From Bathynomus jamesi (taxonomy: Eukaryota > Arthropoda > Malacostraca > Isopoda > Cirolanidae), in the NCBI GenBank assembly GCA_023014485.1, contig JAJOZX010007480.1:163176-227175 (forward strand): a stretch of DNA of 64,000 nt, given 5' to 3'. The notes beneath the pieces are model-generated. The model was not told where the DNA came from. It made no database searches and saw only the letters and a list, made by a program, of their open reading frames with translations. Below, piece by piece: positions 1 through 24,654 of this stretch. Both the position numbers and the translations under genes were made by a program. The stretch's first letter is position 1, and each line of letters starts with the position of its first letter.

Positions 1-2
1 CA

Positions 3-80
3 AGTATGTTTCGAAACATAACAGAAAGTCTAACAAAGGGTGTCAAACATTTGGTCAGCACAATTTCTTCAATGAAATAA
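3..80 (+). other. Short conserved reading frame ending in a stop/poly(A)-signal overlap (copy 1)
   Basis: A plus-strand frame reads FRNITESL then KGVKHLVSTISSMK and stops at TAA inside an ATGAAATAAAA context. Copies lie at about 33594-33671 and 61177-61252. Unit 3 is open for 78 codons upstream (61016-61252), but unit 2 has an in-frame TAG just before the shared part. It could be a terminal exon of an unidentified gene or chance; near identity between units gives no test of selection. Confidence 0.2.
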
Positions 81-488
81 AAGAAATGAATGAAACAGTT
101 TAACACAATTTGGCCCTTCCCGTTCACATGGCACTTATACCTTAATTTCATTAACATGTCAAGAATGTTGAACTGGAGTCATCACTTATTTTTAGTTAAA
201 ACGTAGCTACTTCAAACGTCGTCATTTGTAAATGGAAGAAACAATTATTAAATAAAAATCGTGATCTTTTTGCGTTTTATTAATTTTGGGTTAACAAATG
301 ATACGTTTAATGTTTTATAAAATTAATCAGCGGTTATACAACGTATATTTATGTAATAGACAGTTTACAATAGATGATAAAGAAACTAAACAATACTTCA
401 TCACAGAAGTGCTAAAACATTATTCAAACGTAACATAAATAAGTAAAATACTTTAGTTTAGTCGCTCTTCAACTTATTCGTAATGATC

Positions 489-677
489 TTAAGTTGATAT
501 TAATGGAAGAGCAGAAGGGACATTGCCGAACCCGCCTCCATTTACGCATAGCCAATCAAGAAAAAGCATTTGTGTTTGGAGAGTTCTGCAGTGCTCATCG
601 TAGAAGCTGAAACTGAAGCCACCCTTTGGCAGGTAAACAGACGAGCACAATATGAAATTTTTGTTTGATTTCGACAT
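489..677 (-). other. Small minus-strand reading frame conserved as DNA in three units
   Basis: Sixty-two codons in unit 1, preceded by a good acceptor-like run (GGCTTCAGTTTCAG). The related sequences near 34027-34215 and 61680-61830 have lost the frame: unit 2 has one A fewer in the run near 556, and unit 3 lacks about 20 bases. Different frame lengths in the three copies argue against a maintained protein. It is no known domain to me; it may be a decayed terminal exon. Confidence 0.15.
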
Positions 678-1331
678 TTATTCCCCAAACAATTTTATAT
701 AAATTAAAATTTACATTAGAAAGGTCACAAATTTCCTTGTGTAGTAAATAAACAGAATCCTATTAATTTTTCCCAAAAGGTTTCCATGCCTCCTGACACC
801 ATATTCGGACTAGAATACCAATCATTGTTAATTTCATATCACATATCTAAATTGTACAGAAATTTTGCAATTTGTGTTCGTTTTCCTAAATAAAGTTTTG
901 AATTTGTAAAGTAAAGTTTAGTTAGAGTTTCTATAAGTATTTTAGTAAATTTAATTATAGCTTAACCTTATAATAAATTATTCATGTGAAGCAAAATGCC
1001 ATTCACTTATAATGAATCTTATGTTAATTTCAAATATACTGTTCGCATGTCACATGCAGACCCACGAGCTTAAAAACAATTATTCAATCTATCAAGTATT
1101 ATATTACAATAACGTTTTTTGAAACTCAGACAGTGTTCACTTTATAGAGTGTCCTTCACAAAATCATTTTATCACTTTGAAAATGATGATCACGTCTTCG
1201 TGAGTAGAATAACGAATCTTAGGTATGGGATGAAACACATTTTCATAAAGAGCAAATATTTTAAATTACTGGAGTACGTTCTTAATTTTGAAGGAAAATA
1301 GTTTGTTGGTTTTAAATCGATAATTATTTGC

Positions 1332-1337
<6 letters not shown>

Positions 1338-1371
<34 letters not shown>
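1338..1371. repeat. (AAT)n microsatellite
   Basis: About eleven AAT units. The matching tract at 34868-34921 in unit 2 is longer and interrupted; unit 3 has a short one near 62485-62511. Confidence 0.9.
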
Positions 1372-1373
<2 letters not shown>

Positions 1374-1655
1374 TTAGCGTTAGGTTATGAAACCATCTCT
1401 TGTGAAGAGGTGACGTGGTAATCTCTTCCAAGGATAAAAGATAAACTAGGTTAAAATTCCATTTAGATACGAGTATAAGCTTGAATGCATTAAAAAAAAG
1501 CAGTTAGCCACTGTTCAGTATAACCTTTAGTAAATGAATAACATAAAATAAGCATAATAATGTGACTAAATGTCTTAATCAGACAAGTGTCGTAAATATT
1601 CATTACTTTAAAATTAATTCTAAAACCTACATAACAAAAAACATTCTAAATTGAG

Positions 1656-15572
<13,917 letters not shown>

Positions 15573-17406
15573 TTTAAAGTCTTAAATAACGATGATTAAA
15601 AGTTTATTAACTATAATTTGGCGGAACACTTTACGATTAAGAACCCAAATATTAATCACGAATATGAAAAACTGTCCAATCTTTTCTTCTTTGAAGTGAA
15701 CCAAATCAAAGTATACACTTACGAGTAACGAGAGCCTCTGTCTCTCTTTTATCGTCTTTATATTCTCCTTCAAAACCCATCCCCTACTTCCGTCCTCTAA
15801 TATTCCCCTGATGTATATGAGAGCAGTTGAACCGATAATCAGTTTAGAGGAAAGTCAAGGACAAAACATTTGCCCTTCACCAAAAATTGTGAAGATAAAC
15901 ACTTCAAATTACTTATTTTCCTTTGGTTCATTTAAACATTTAAAATGACGAAAAGATTTCATGTTTCAACTCTGCAAGAACAATATTGTAAATGTATGGG
16001 TGTGATTTGTTTTAAAGTGAGGAAACAGCTGTTGCGAGTAAATTTTCAACATATTTATGACTAAACCTTCTGGAAACATCAATTCATAGAGTTTCGGCAA
16101 ATAGTTCGCCAAGAAACATACAGTTCCTAAAGAGCATATAACCTAACAACTGCAAGTTGTCCGTCTTTATTTGGGTATTTCAATCGTTTTGATGACACAA
16201 ATGAAATAAAATTTAAAAAAAAAACTAATTTTTTATTAATTTTTTATGCTTTTAAAAGGTTTATATTTCTAGGTGATCTTTTTTCCGGAAATGTACACAT
16301 TTAATTTACAATCAAAACTATTTTCAGCCTCATTTACTGTATTTGAGTGCATCATTTATATAATTACGGGTTCTAAATCCATAAAGAAATTTGAAGTTTT
16401 CCTCAATTCTACTAGTAATAAATCTTATGTGCATTTGTATTCTCACCATCATCCCTGGATAAAATCTTCTATTTTCTCTTCTATGTTTCTTAGAGAATTG
16501 AGAGTTTTCAGTCCTGAATTTTTAGATTCAGGAATATTGGTGCTAAATTATGTTATCCTATTTCATTTTTAGATAAGGAAGAGTTTGATTAAATAATAAT
16601 TTTATATAGGAATGATAATGATAGAAGACAAATGGCTTTTTCATATACTTCAGTGGTAAGAAATAAAATAAAATAGAGTTTTGGGTGCAATTTATTTTCA
16701 TATATTTCTATGTTCTTATCTTTCACTCTTAAAATTCGTCTGAAAATTCTCATTGAAAATTCTCATTGTAGAGATTAATAAGAGCAAATTCGATTTCAAA
16801 TTTACATTGTAAATTTAATATGGAAAGAGTGAGTATAAAAATTTAATTGAAATTCTGATTAACTTAATTCCATGTTGGGTTTCTCGTTTTAAGGGATTTT
16901 CACTATCCCCGTTTTGGGGACAAAATTGGCCATCGTTCCGGAATCCAGAGATATCGCTCTTTATAAAAAATAATGATGATAAAGTCTTAAAGTGCTTAAG
17001 CATTAGCTAAATCTATATTAGTTAGCTAACATTAAATATAAATATTTTACGCAATAATGATAAATATAATAAAGGATAGAGACTTGGCCGAGTTTCAAAC
17101 ACTGCAGAAACATAAATACGGTATGTAGCCTGGGCGGCTATGCCTACAATGCTCATTTGTAGCATTGCATTTCAACAAAAATAGATTATATTATAGTGTA
17201 ATTTATACGAACACAACGCCTTTAATATTCTTCTAACTAATTTGTAGTAAAAAAAAGGTGTGCCACTGAGTTGAAAATAATAACCGAAATTAAAATCTAC
17301 TAAAATACAACATGTTCGATTGAAGGAACGGCTTTCAGTCTGAGTCAATCATCAAAAATACCAGTCATATTACACATGCACAACATCATACAGGGCATAT
17401 TATAGT
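15573..17406. other. Upstream region of gene A1, toward D1; no sure gene
   Basis: Shared with 44769-47040. It should hold the A1 promoter but shows no convincing TATA box. A plus-strand frame at 16273-16572 (with copy at 45500-45742) contains NLQSKLFSASFTVFECIIYI and HHHPWIKSSIF. It is open in both units, but the copies are so similar that openness means little, and I see no domain. Confidence 0.5.
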
Positions 17407-17620
17407 CAGAGCTGGGCATTTGCGGCATATTTTGCGGTACTGCGGTACTTGCGGTACCACCGCACTACCACCCCGGGCCCCCATAACGCAGTACCGCAAA
17501 GGATCGCTGAAAGTACCGCAGTACCGCTACCGCATTCAAATTTCCGCGTACCGGTTTGGTACCGGTTTGGTAGTGCAGCAGTACCGCAGTACCGCAATAT
17601 GCCGCAAGTGCCCAGCTCTG
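17407..17620. mobile_element. hAT-type MITE with 8-bp target-site duplication
   Basis: Ends CAGAGCTGGGCA and TGCCCAGCTCTG-like (GTGCCCAGCTCTG), flanked by ATTATAGT (17399-17406 and 17621-17628). Unit 2 has the empty site (CATATTATAGGCACTATTC). The inside is built from GCGGTAC/GTACCGC words and is much GC-richer than its surroundings. No coding capacity. Confidence 0.9.
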
Positions 17621-17849
17621 ATTATAGTCACTATTCGAGGTGTACAACGCAACGTGATTCGTGCTATTATAAATTTGTCATCATTGTCTTTATATTTGTA
17701 TTTTGTAGATACAGTAGTAAATTAATGTACAACTATTTCAAATAAGGATTTTAGAATAGTTTGTAAAACCGCGGAAATCCCGGGATTTGCTGCGTTTGTC
17801 CCACGGTTTAAGTTTATCATTTTTCGTCCAGGATCCCGGTTGAGAAACC

Positions 17850-18350
17850 CTAATTCCATGTACGGGAAGGAGGAACCAACAGTGAAAGCTCACAAAAATG
17901 CCCGCTCATAGAGGAAGATGAGAACCAAAATCAAGGTCGAGGGTTTCGAGATGCCTGGACACTCTGCGTTTGAAAGATTGGGGGTCGTAAACAGGGGAGA
18001 AGAGGGGAAAATGGAATGAGGAACATTGTTCCAGATTTCACCGGTTGAGTAGATGAAAGACTGAGCATATCGATTAACCCTTGCATTAGTGAGTTGGCGA
18101 AAATGGAATGAGAATGTGTCGATTGTCTGGTCTTGCGTGCTTTCCTTAAAATAGGAGGTAGACAGTTAGTGAGTTCAGAAGAGCAGTGTCCGTTATAATA
18201 GAGTGAGGAAACATTGCGGCAAAGAGAGAGGGATTGAAAACATTCATTAAGAGGCGGGGAAGTGATGGGACGAAAAACCTGCGATTCCATCCGATCAAGT
18301 AGAGTTGTGTCGTTTGAGCGGGTGAGCTGTTTCCATTTAAGGGTAAAACA
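17850..18350 (-). mobile_element. RTE-like LINE 3' fragment, unit 1 copy
   Basis: The minus strand reads SLYYNGHCSSELTNCLPPI, LRKARKTRQSTHSH, and GLIDMLSLSSTQPVKSGTMF in shifting frames, like the C-terminal end of RTE-type reverse transcriptases (an RxxTRxxxxxHxF segment, then a SxxxxxGxIWNxxPxxIF segment). 5' truncated near 18350. The unit 2 copy (47505-48010) preserves SFIYSNGEIWNNVLHSIFPL, making the assignment clearer. Confidence 0.55.
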
Positions 18351-18689
18351 TTAGGCCCATGTCTGTAAGAAATTTAAATTATTATTGAAATAAATAAATA
18401 TTATATCTAAAATAAATTAATAAAATGATAAATATAAATATTTTCAGAAGTAGGCCTATTTTCATTTTAGTAACACAATTTACTGCGTTTTGATCTATAG
18501 TTTTTTTTTCAAATATTTGCATGCCTTACGACCTTGTCATGCATAAACACGTAAAACGTTTTTTGTCAATATTTTGTTTTCTCCAAACATTCGTTACTGC
18601 TCTGATATTTTAAAAATGTACTGTAAATACAACGATTTTTATATGAGAGGAGGAACGCACGAAACATTTAAAAGGTTGAAAGGATATTA

Positions 18690-18900
18690 ATTATAATAAT
18701 AATAATAATAATAATAATTCAGAAAGAACACATTGCATAAGATATACTGTATATCACATCCATATAGGCACAATGTTGGCATTAATGTTTAACTTTGTAT
18801 TTTTTAGTGACAAGTAGTTTAATTACAGTATTCTTATGTGAATATGCCGTTGGCAGGCATAACAGCTTTTCAGGCAAAAATCTTTGAGATTCATTTCAAT
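18690..18900 (-). mobile_element. CR1/L2-like LINE tail, second family member
   Basis: A diverged relative of the 2217-2960 repeat: same TTCAGAAAGAACACATT start next to an (AAT)n tail and the same ACAGCTTTTCAGGC end. On the minus strand the tail is (TTA)n, as expected of a 3' end. Counterpart at 48325-48565. Confidence 0.55.
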
Positions 18901-19289
18901 TTTTAAAAAGGGAACTAAGAAATGTATATAGAGTTTGTGGAAAAGAAAATAGAGTTGCATTTAGTTAATTCTGTCATTGCAAAGGAAAATTGAAATAAAT
19001 TTCGAAATAATGGAAAAGAAAGTGTTAAACAATACGATATGATAATAGAAATAATAATAGGAAGAATAATAGAAAAGAAAAATAGTAAACAATACGGTAG
19101 ACAGAACATGTTGAAATACCAATAATAATTTACAAATTAGAAATTATGATACAATCTTAAAGTTACAAAAATACAGATAAATGAGGAGCATTATAACTAT
19201 GGTGTAATATAATGAAAACTTTTAACATATCATTTATATAGCTTGTGATTGCACACAATTTAAGATTGTGAATTTTGAATATATAATAG

Positions 19290-19325
19290 GTGATTTTCAT
19301 TGTTTAGTAATACTTACAAGTTGCA

Positions 19326-19364
<39 letters not shown>

Positions 19365-20690
19365 ATATACACACACACACATACGTAAAATAGGAGTTAA
19401 TAAAGTGCTTCTTTAGTGAGTTGCGAAACGAAATTAATGATGGTGCTTGTTTGATGTTTATAGATATAGCGTTCCAAATATCTGCCCCTTTGTAGGAGAG
19501 AGCATTTCTTGCAATTTGCATGGAATAGTTTGGTTTATGTATGAAATCAGTGGGAAGCTTTGTATTATGATTATGGTTGGTTTGATCGGAGTAATCGCTC
19601 TGTGAATGGGCGAAGTATAGTATCTATTACTTGCAATTTCTGTACCTACTGATACAGACAGGAACTTTATGCAAGTCATTTAGTTTTGGAATATTTAAAT
19701 TTGTGAACATTGGAGAGGTATTAGATTGCCTGTTATCATTGTTTGAGAGAGTTCGTAAGCATTTTTTATGGATTACTATTAGCAGATGTCATATATAATT
19801 CGTTGTACTACCCCATGCTGTGATTCCATATTGTAAGTGTGGATGAATAAATGAGTAATACAGTGTGAGGAGGGCATTTTGGGGAATTGTTTTATTTGAG
19901 TTTGAATATTATGTAGAGAAATTTAGATATTTTTCATTTGATATTTTGTGTGTGGCTTTTGAAATTTAATTTTTCATCTAACTCGGTGCCAAGCACTTTA
20001 ACTTCATTTACTTTAGCAAGAGGAGTGTTTCCAGTTATTAATGGGGTATGCACGATTACAGTTTTTTACTTGGGATCACATACAATGATTTTATCAAGTT
20101 TAGTAAAAGCTTATTTGCACACATCCATTTATAGACATGATGTAACTGCCTGTTCACTTCGTTCATTAGGGAGTTGATATTGTGGTGTGTAGAAGTGAGT
20201 GTTGTATCGTCTGCATACTGAATACAGTTTTATGTTGCTGAGCGATAAAAATAATTTATATGCATTAAGAAAAGTAAGTGTCCAAGGATATATTGTTGTG
20301 GAACTCCACTTTCCAATACAGCATATTCTGATAAAATGTCATTTACTTTAACATACTGGTGACGATTAGAGATATGACTTAAACCAATTTAGCATATTTT
20401 CCCTTATACCATATGTGTTTAATTTATCTAGTAAAGTAAGATATCATGTGAGAGCGGATGAAAGGCTTTTGACAGGTCAATGAAAACTAGGACTGTGTGC
20501 ATTTATAGTTTAGGTTTTTATAGATATTTTCTCATAGCACGTTGATAGCGTCTTCTGTGGTGTGTGTCCTTCTCTAAACCCAAATTGTTTTGCTAGGATA
20601 TTGTATTCAGCTAAGAATTTGATTAGTCTCTTTTATACAGTTCTTTCAAATACTTTACTTAAAATTGGCAAAGTTAGTTTTAATTTATTA
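19290..20690 (-). mobile_element. Jockey/CR1-like LINE, RT fragment (decayed), unit 1 copy
   Basis: The minus strand contains the RT catalytic motif QYADDTTLTSTHHNINSL near 20150-20230, then PHLQYGITAWGS, and the end motif ALSYKGADIWNAISINIKQ followed by SLISFRNSLKKHFINSYF. Stops and frame changes interrupt it throughout. Unit 2 has the same fragment, split by the insertion at 53752-55106. It lies directly upstream of the D1 exon and may have replaced the missing D exons (inference). Confidence 0.75.
19325..19382. repeat. (TA)n(CA)n microsatellite in the LINE tail
   Basis: TA and CA repeats. The matching unit 2 tract (53283-53362) is rearranged as (TA)n(TG)n(TA)n. Confidence 0.85.
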
Positions 20691-20798
20691 AAACCAAATT
20701 GTTAATACTTTCCATTTGTAACAATTCTACTTTTTAACTTTTTACTTGTCATTTGTATTTCCAGTCCACAAAGTTTGTGTTAATTAACTTTTCTTCAG

Positions 20799-21002
20799 AT
20801 ACACTTGGCGAATAAAGTAACCTTTGATTACTATGGCAGACCTGATGTGAAATCACTTCCATTGTTTGCTACACAGGTTGGTAATTCTGCCTCCCTGACG
20901 ATGTCATTCACGTACCCTGGAGGAATGTGCGGTCGCTACGTGATTGTTGTCAGGGAAATCAAACAAGAGTTTTTGATATTTTTTGAGCTACAAGGAACTT
21001 GA
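20799..21002 (+). pseudogene. D1: orphan last exon of a lectin-like paralogue, early stop
   Basis: The acceptor TTTTCTTCAG precedes ATACACTTGGCGAAT. It reads NKVTFDYYGRPDVKSLPLFA, then YPGGMCGRYVIVVREIKQEF and FFELQGT, then TGA. In D2 this codon is GGA and the frame ends GYVFR. The ancestral stop at 21015-21017 again overlaps AATAAA (AAATAAA). No plus-strand counterparts of exons 1 to 6 are seen in the 5 kb upstream, so this is an exon without a gene. It is clearly related to the A exon 7 but much more different from it than A1 is from A2. Confidence 0.7.
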
Positions 21003-21017
21003 TATGTTTTTAAATAA

Positions 21018-21357
21018 AAACACCACATTCAGACCATCTATAATAGTTTTATTACTGAATTGTACTTGTTTAACACTTAGTAAAGGTTACAGTTTTCTAC
21101 TCTAACGGTGAACATTGAAAAGTTTCCTGTTTCTTATATATAACATAGACCCTCATATACATGGTAGTTACGAAGTGCTTGTGCAACAATACACTTTAAT
21201 AACTTTTGGTGTACACATGATAGAAAGGAATTGGAAATGGCATATAAGTGCATAATTATTATTCTTTAACACACTACATTACAAATTTCTAGGTCTGAAC
21301 ATAAATGTCTCAATTATGCTTTCATATGCCGTTTACCATTTGTTTCTATGACATGTA
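21018..21357. other. Flank between D1 exon and Tc1-like element
   Basis: Shared with 56354-56620; nothing recognised. It would be the D1 3' flank. Confidence 0.5.
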
Positions 21358-21883
21358 CAGTGCTTACAATTAGTCTCGCGCCTCTGTCTCGTCCCAAGCT
21401 AGTCTGTTAGGTATAAAATGGGCGGTCCTTATGGCAGCGGAGGTGTGTTCGGATTGGTGCACATAATTGCTCTAACCCCATCAATGACGTCCACATTATC
21501 ATTGTGTCGATCACTCTATCTATTTATATATAGAGACATACTGTATATAGATATATATAGAGTATGCAGGGGATAACGTGTCTCAGTCCCAGCTATGGTA
21601 GTTGTTTTACAATTAACAGTCCCAAGTGCAAGTTACGTTAACACCTCCACATAAACTACCCTGGACTAAAATAACATACGTCAAGCCCTTACCCACAAAC
21701 CATTTAAAAGGTGTGATTTAAAAGCTCTCTGTGTGTGTCTCTGTGTGTCTCTCTGTGTGTCTCTCTCTGATCACACCGCATGGCAATGTATCCATATAAC
21801 ATTAATAATAACCGAAACTCGAGAAAATATCCTCTCTCCCTTCCGCTCTATCCCAAATCCTTTTCTGTTAGTAATCTCTTAAT

Positions 21884-22001
21884 TAGTAGTGCACCGATTA
21901 ATCGGTATCGGCACCTTGCATGCCGGTATTTTCCTAATATCGGCAAAATGCCGATTAATCGGCATGTCAGGTACCGATACCGATTAATCGGTGCACCACT
22001 A
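21884..22001. mobile_element. Palindromic hAT-type MITE nested in the Tc1-like element
   Basis: 118 bases from TAGTAGTGCACCGATTAATC to its inverse, with CTCTTAAT on both sides (21876-21883 and 22002-22009), an 8-bp hAT-type duplication. It consists largely of CCGATTAATCGG and CGGTATCGG words able to fold on themselves. Confidence 0.85.
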
Positions 22002-22449
22002 CTCTTAATACAAACTAATCTATCATATTTGCGACTTTTTAACTCTGGTAGGATTCAATTCCATTCCTATAGTGTAAGATACTTAAATTCATGTGTGTAT
22101 TATGCCATATGATGTGCGTAATAAATAATCATTTTTAAATAGTTGGAGCGTTCAAGGTCATCTGTAATAATCTATAGACTACCCCTCAAACCCACTCTCA
22201 ACACTTAGATTCCCCTAAGACACAGGCGTCTTCAAGTAACATGAATGCGTAGAGATCTAAGGTGTTAGATTCCATATTATATAATTTATGTGCTAGGTTT
22301 AAGAACGCTGGCATTGAAGGATGGAAGGAAGGGACAGTAAAAGCGATAATAGGTTTAATGAAGGAAGTGGAATGAGGATGGAGGTAAGCGTTGCTATGTC
22401 GAAGGAAACGAGGTTGGGTGGGGAATTACGAAGGGAGGAGGAAAGGGAG

Positions 22450-22698
22450 CCAGAGATTATTAATCTAATTCTGCCACCACGTTCTCCTGATATGAATCCG
22501 ATTGAAAACCTTTGGGCAATAATGATTAACGAATGGGAGCAACGCAATGAAAGAACATTTGAAGCACTTTTAGCTCACACGAGGAATAGTTGGGAGAGCT
22601 TACGTCGAACACCAAACATTCCCTACAATCTGGCCTCTTCTATGCCGCAACGATTGCAAGAAATTATTGATGCTGGAGGAAGCTATACGAAATACTGA
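22450..22698 (+). pseudogene. Tc1-like transposase, C-terminal remnant
   Basis: Encodes INLILPPRSPDMNPIENLWA, then IPYNLASSMPQRLQEIIDAG, ending at TGA. SPDxNPIENLW is the conserved block holding the catalytic Glu of Tc1 DDE transposases. The N-terminal DNA-binding part and the first two Asp are not found, so the element is non-autonomous. Confidence 0.75.
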
Positions 22699-23678
22699 TG
22701 TTAAAGCCATGACGTAAATGTGTATCGAATATATATTTATGTTAATATAGAATTTTATTATATTTTTATGTTTGACATCTATAAAAGTATATATTGTGAC
22801 CATGAAAGAACTTTACTTATCCTTAGTTAGGATCTTTTCTTGCAATGTCTACGCTCGTGATGATAATATATGCATTGTTGAAACAAACTATGAGAAGGTA
22901 ATAGTTTCAGGAAAAAAATAAAAACTGGCAACATCGAGGCCATCACATGTTTATGGGAATTGTCATATGATATGCTACCAATAAACTCTTATATACTACT
23001 ATATACAGTATACTATATTACGTAATAATTACGATGAACAAATCAAATGCAAATTTCTTTGATTCACGGCCCACCAGTCTTGCTTTAGACTAGTGACTTT
23101 CATAAGATGGAATAGGTTACCACTTAAAACAATGGATAAACTATCTATTAGTGAGACGACCGTGACTTCCTCGAAATGCGAGCGCGTGAGAGGTTCACTG
23201 AGGAATTTGGTCATTAGATTCTTCACGTAGGACATGTATCACAAACAACAATATTGACAACAATTCCCAACAATTACTTAATATCAATCATTGCACTTGA
23301 GCAAATAATTTAGACCTGCGTCAAAATAACTTTGGTATCATGCCATGATTTGGGATATTTGTCGAATTAGTCGTTCTCTATAGTCTACAGTATATATTGA
23401 GACGGTATAATGTAATGCCCAGCTAATATTATGATGACTAGGATTGCTCCATAATCATCCCAACATCCGGAAACTTGGTCATTCTGCTTCTTGATCATTT
23501 GTATTTTAAACACTAAAATGTAGCAGAAGTGACGTAATAATGGACGTCAATGATGGGGTTAGAGCAATTATGTGCACCAATCCGAACACACCTCCGCTGC
23601 CATAAGGACCGCCCATTTTATACCTAACAGACTAGCTTGGGACGAGACAGAGGCGCGAGACTTATTGTAAGCACTGTA

Positions 23679-24650
23679 CATTAAAAGTTATTGAAGCTTA
23701 AATTTGCACAAGGACTTTGTAATCAATCTGTTGATTTTACATTTCACCGAGATAATATAAGATCAGCTTGTGACAATATAAATTTAAAATAACTCAATTA
23801 AATTTTTCACAGATTTCAGCCTTTATATTCACTTTCTTTGCGAGACCGTTTCGTCTGCTGGGATGACGTATATAAACAAGAAAAAGAGCATACTGAGCCT
23901 ACTGTATGATATTTCGTACATCAAGATCTATTAGTTGATAAATTCAAATCCAGGAAGATATAACAGTCAAAGATTCTTTGAATTAAGGTTCAAGCCCACC
24001 AACTACTAAAAGTTATTGTATCATAGGTCAAGTAACTAGATGTTAGGAGTATGAACCGCCATCTCATAATTATACTGACAATTAATGTTCTAGGCAAAGT
24101 ACAAATGTAAGATCCGCCAATCATATTGAAAGCATTTATGATGAATAGCTGAATGACTTTTATGGGTCAGTTTTTCTGAGTCTAAAAAGAAAAAACTGTA
24201 ATAACGATAAAAGACAGGCTAAATAGTAATATTATGACCATACATGTAGGCAGTAGTCCCCTTTATTCCAAAGGCAATGATCCTCGGTCAAATTTAAATA
24301 CTATCCAGATGTGCACAGTCAATTTGTCCGCCGAAGGGGACACCTAAAACCGAAATGCTTATTCTTGCTTGTTCATAAATCATTGGATAGCTTCTCGATA
24401 TGTTCCTTTAATCATCTACATTTTGGTCTTGATCGCATAAAAAGACGATAAATGAGTTCAAGAATTCCGTGATTACAGTATTATGTTTGAACAAAGCTAA
24501 ACATGTTTATTTCACCATTTTTAATATTGTATTCGTTACTCTATTTAAAATCGTTTGCGAACTGTCTTACTTTAAAACTTTAAAAAATCATTTATATTAT
24601 ACAATAATTTAGCTCCGTTTGTTAACATTAAATTTATAGAACATTTTAGC
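23679..24650. other. Flank after Tc1-like element; mostly unit 1 only
   Basis: The first about 130 bases match unit 2 (56619-56800); from about 23855 to 24600 the units differ completely (unit 2 has 56811-58116 here). I see no gene or repeat in it. Confidence 0.45.
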
Positions 24651-24654
24651 AACG

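Larger units (their letters stand above)
1..1655. other. Downstream flank of gene A1; no clear gene
   Basis: AT-rich DNA present in all three units. It holds an (AAT)n tract (about 1335-1372) and two short conserved reading frames listed separately. Nothing else is recognisable. Confidence 0.6.
21358..23676 (+). mobile_element. Tc1/mariner-type transposon with about 135-bp terminal inverted repeats
   Basis: The arms run 21358-21493 and about 23541-23676, beginning CAGTGCTTACAAT and matching with few differences. TA flanks both ends (21356-21357 and 23677-23678). Unit 2 keeps the empty site near 56618 (ATGTACATTAAAAG). A transposase C-terminal remnant lies at 22450-22698. The element carries a nested hAT MITE (21884-22001). 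The long inverted repeats resemble the IR/DR organisation seen in some Tc1 families. Confidence 0.9.

Noticed and set aside
16273..16572. 99-codon plus-strand frame as exon of a D gene
   Set aside because: HHHPW is superficially like the NPW motif, but the following VDL strand is missing and there are no proper splice borders. Kept only as a note.
21721..21775. (GTCTCT)n-like run as telomeric or satellite DNA
   Set aside because: Short simple-sequence patch inside the Tc1-like element; not TTAGG-type.
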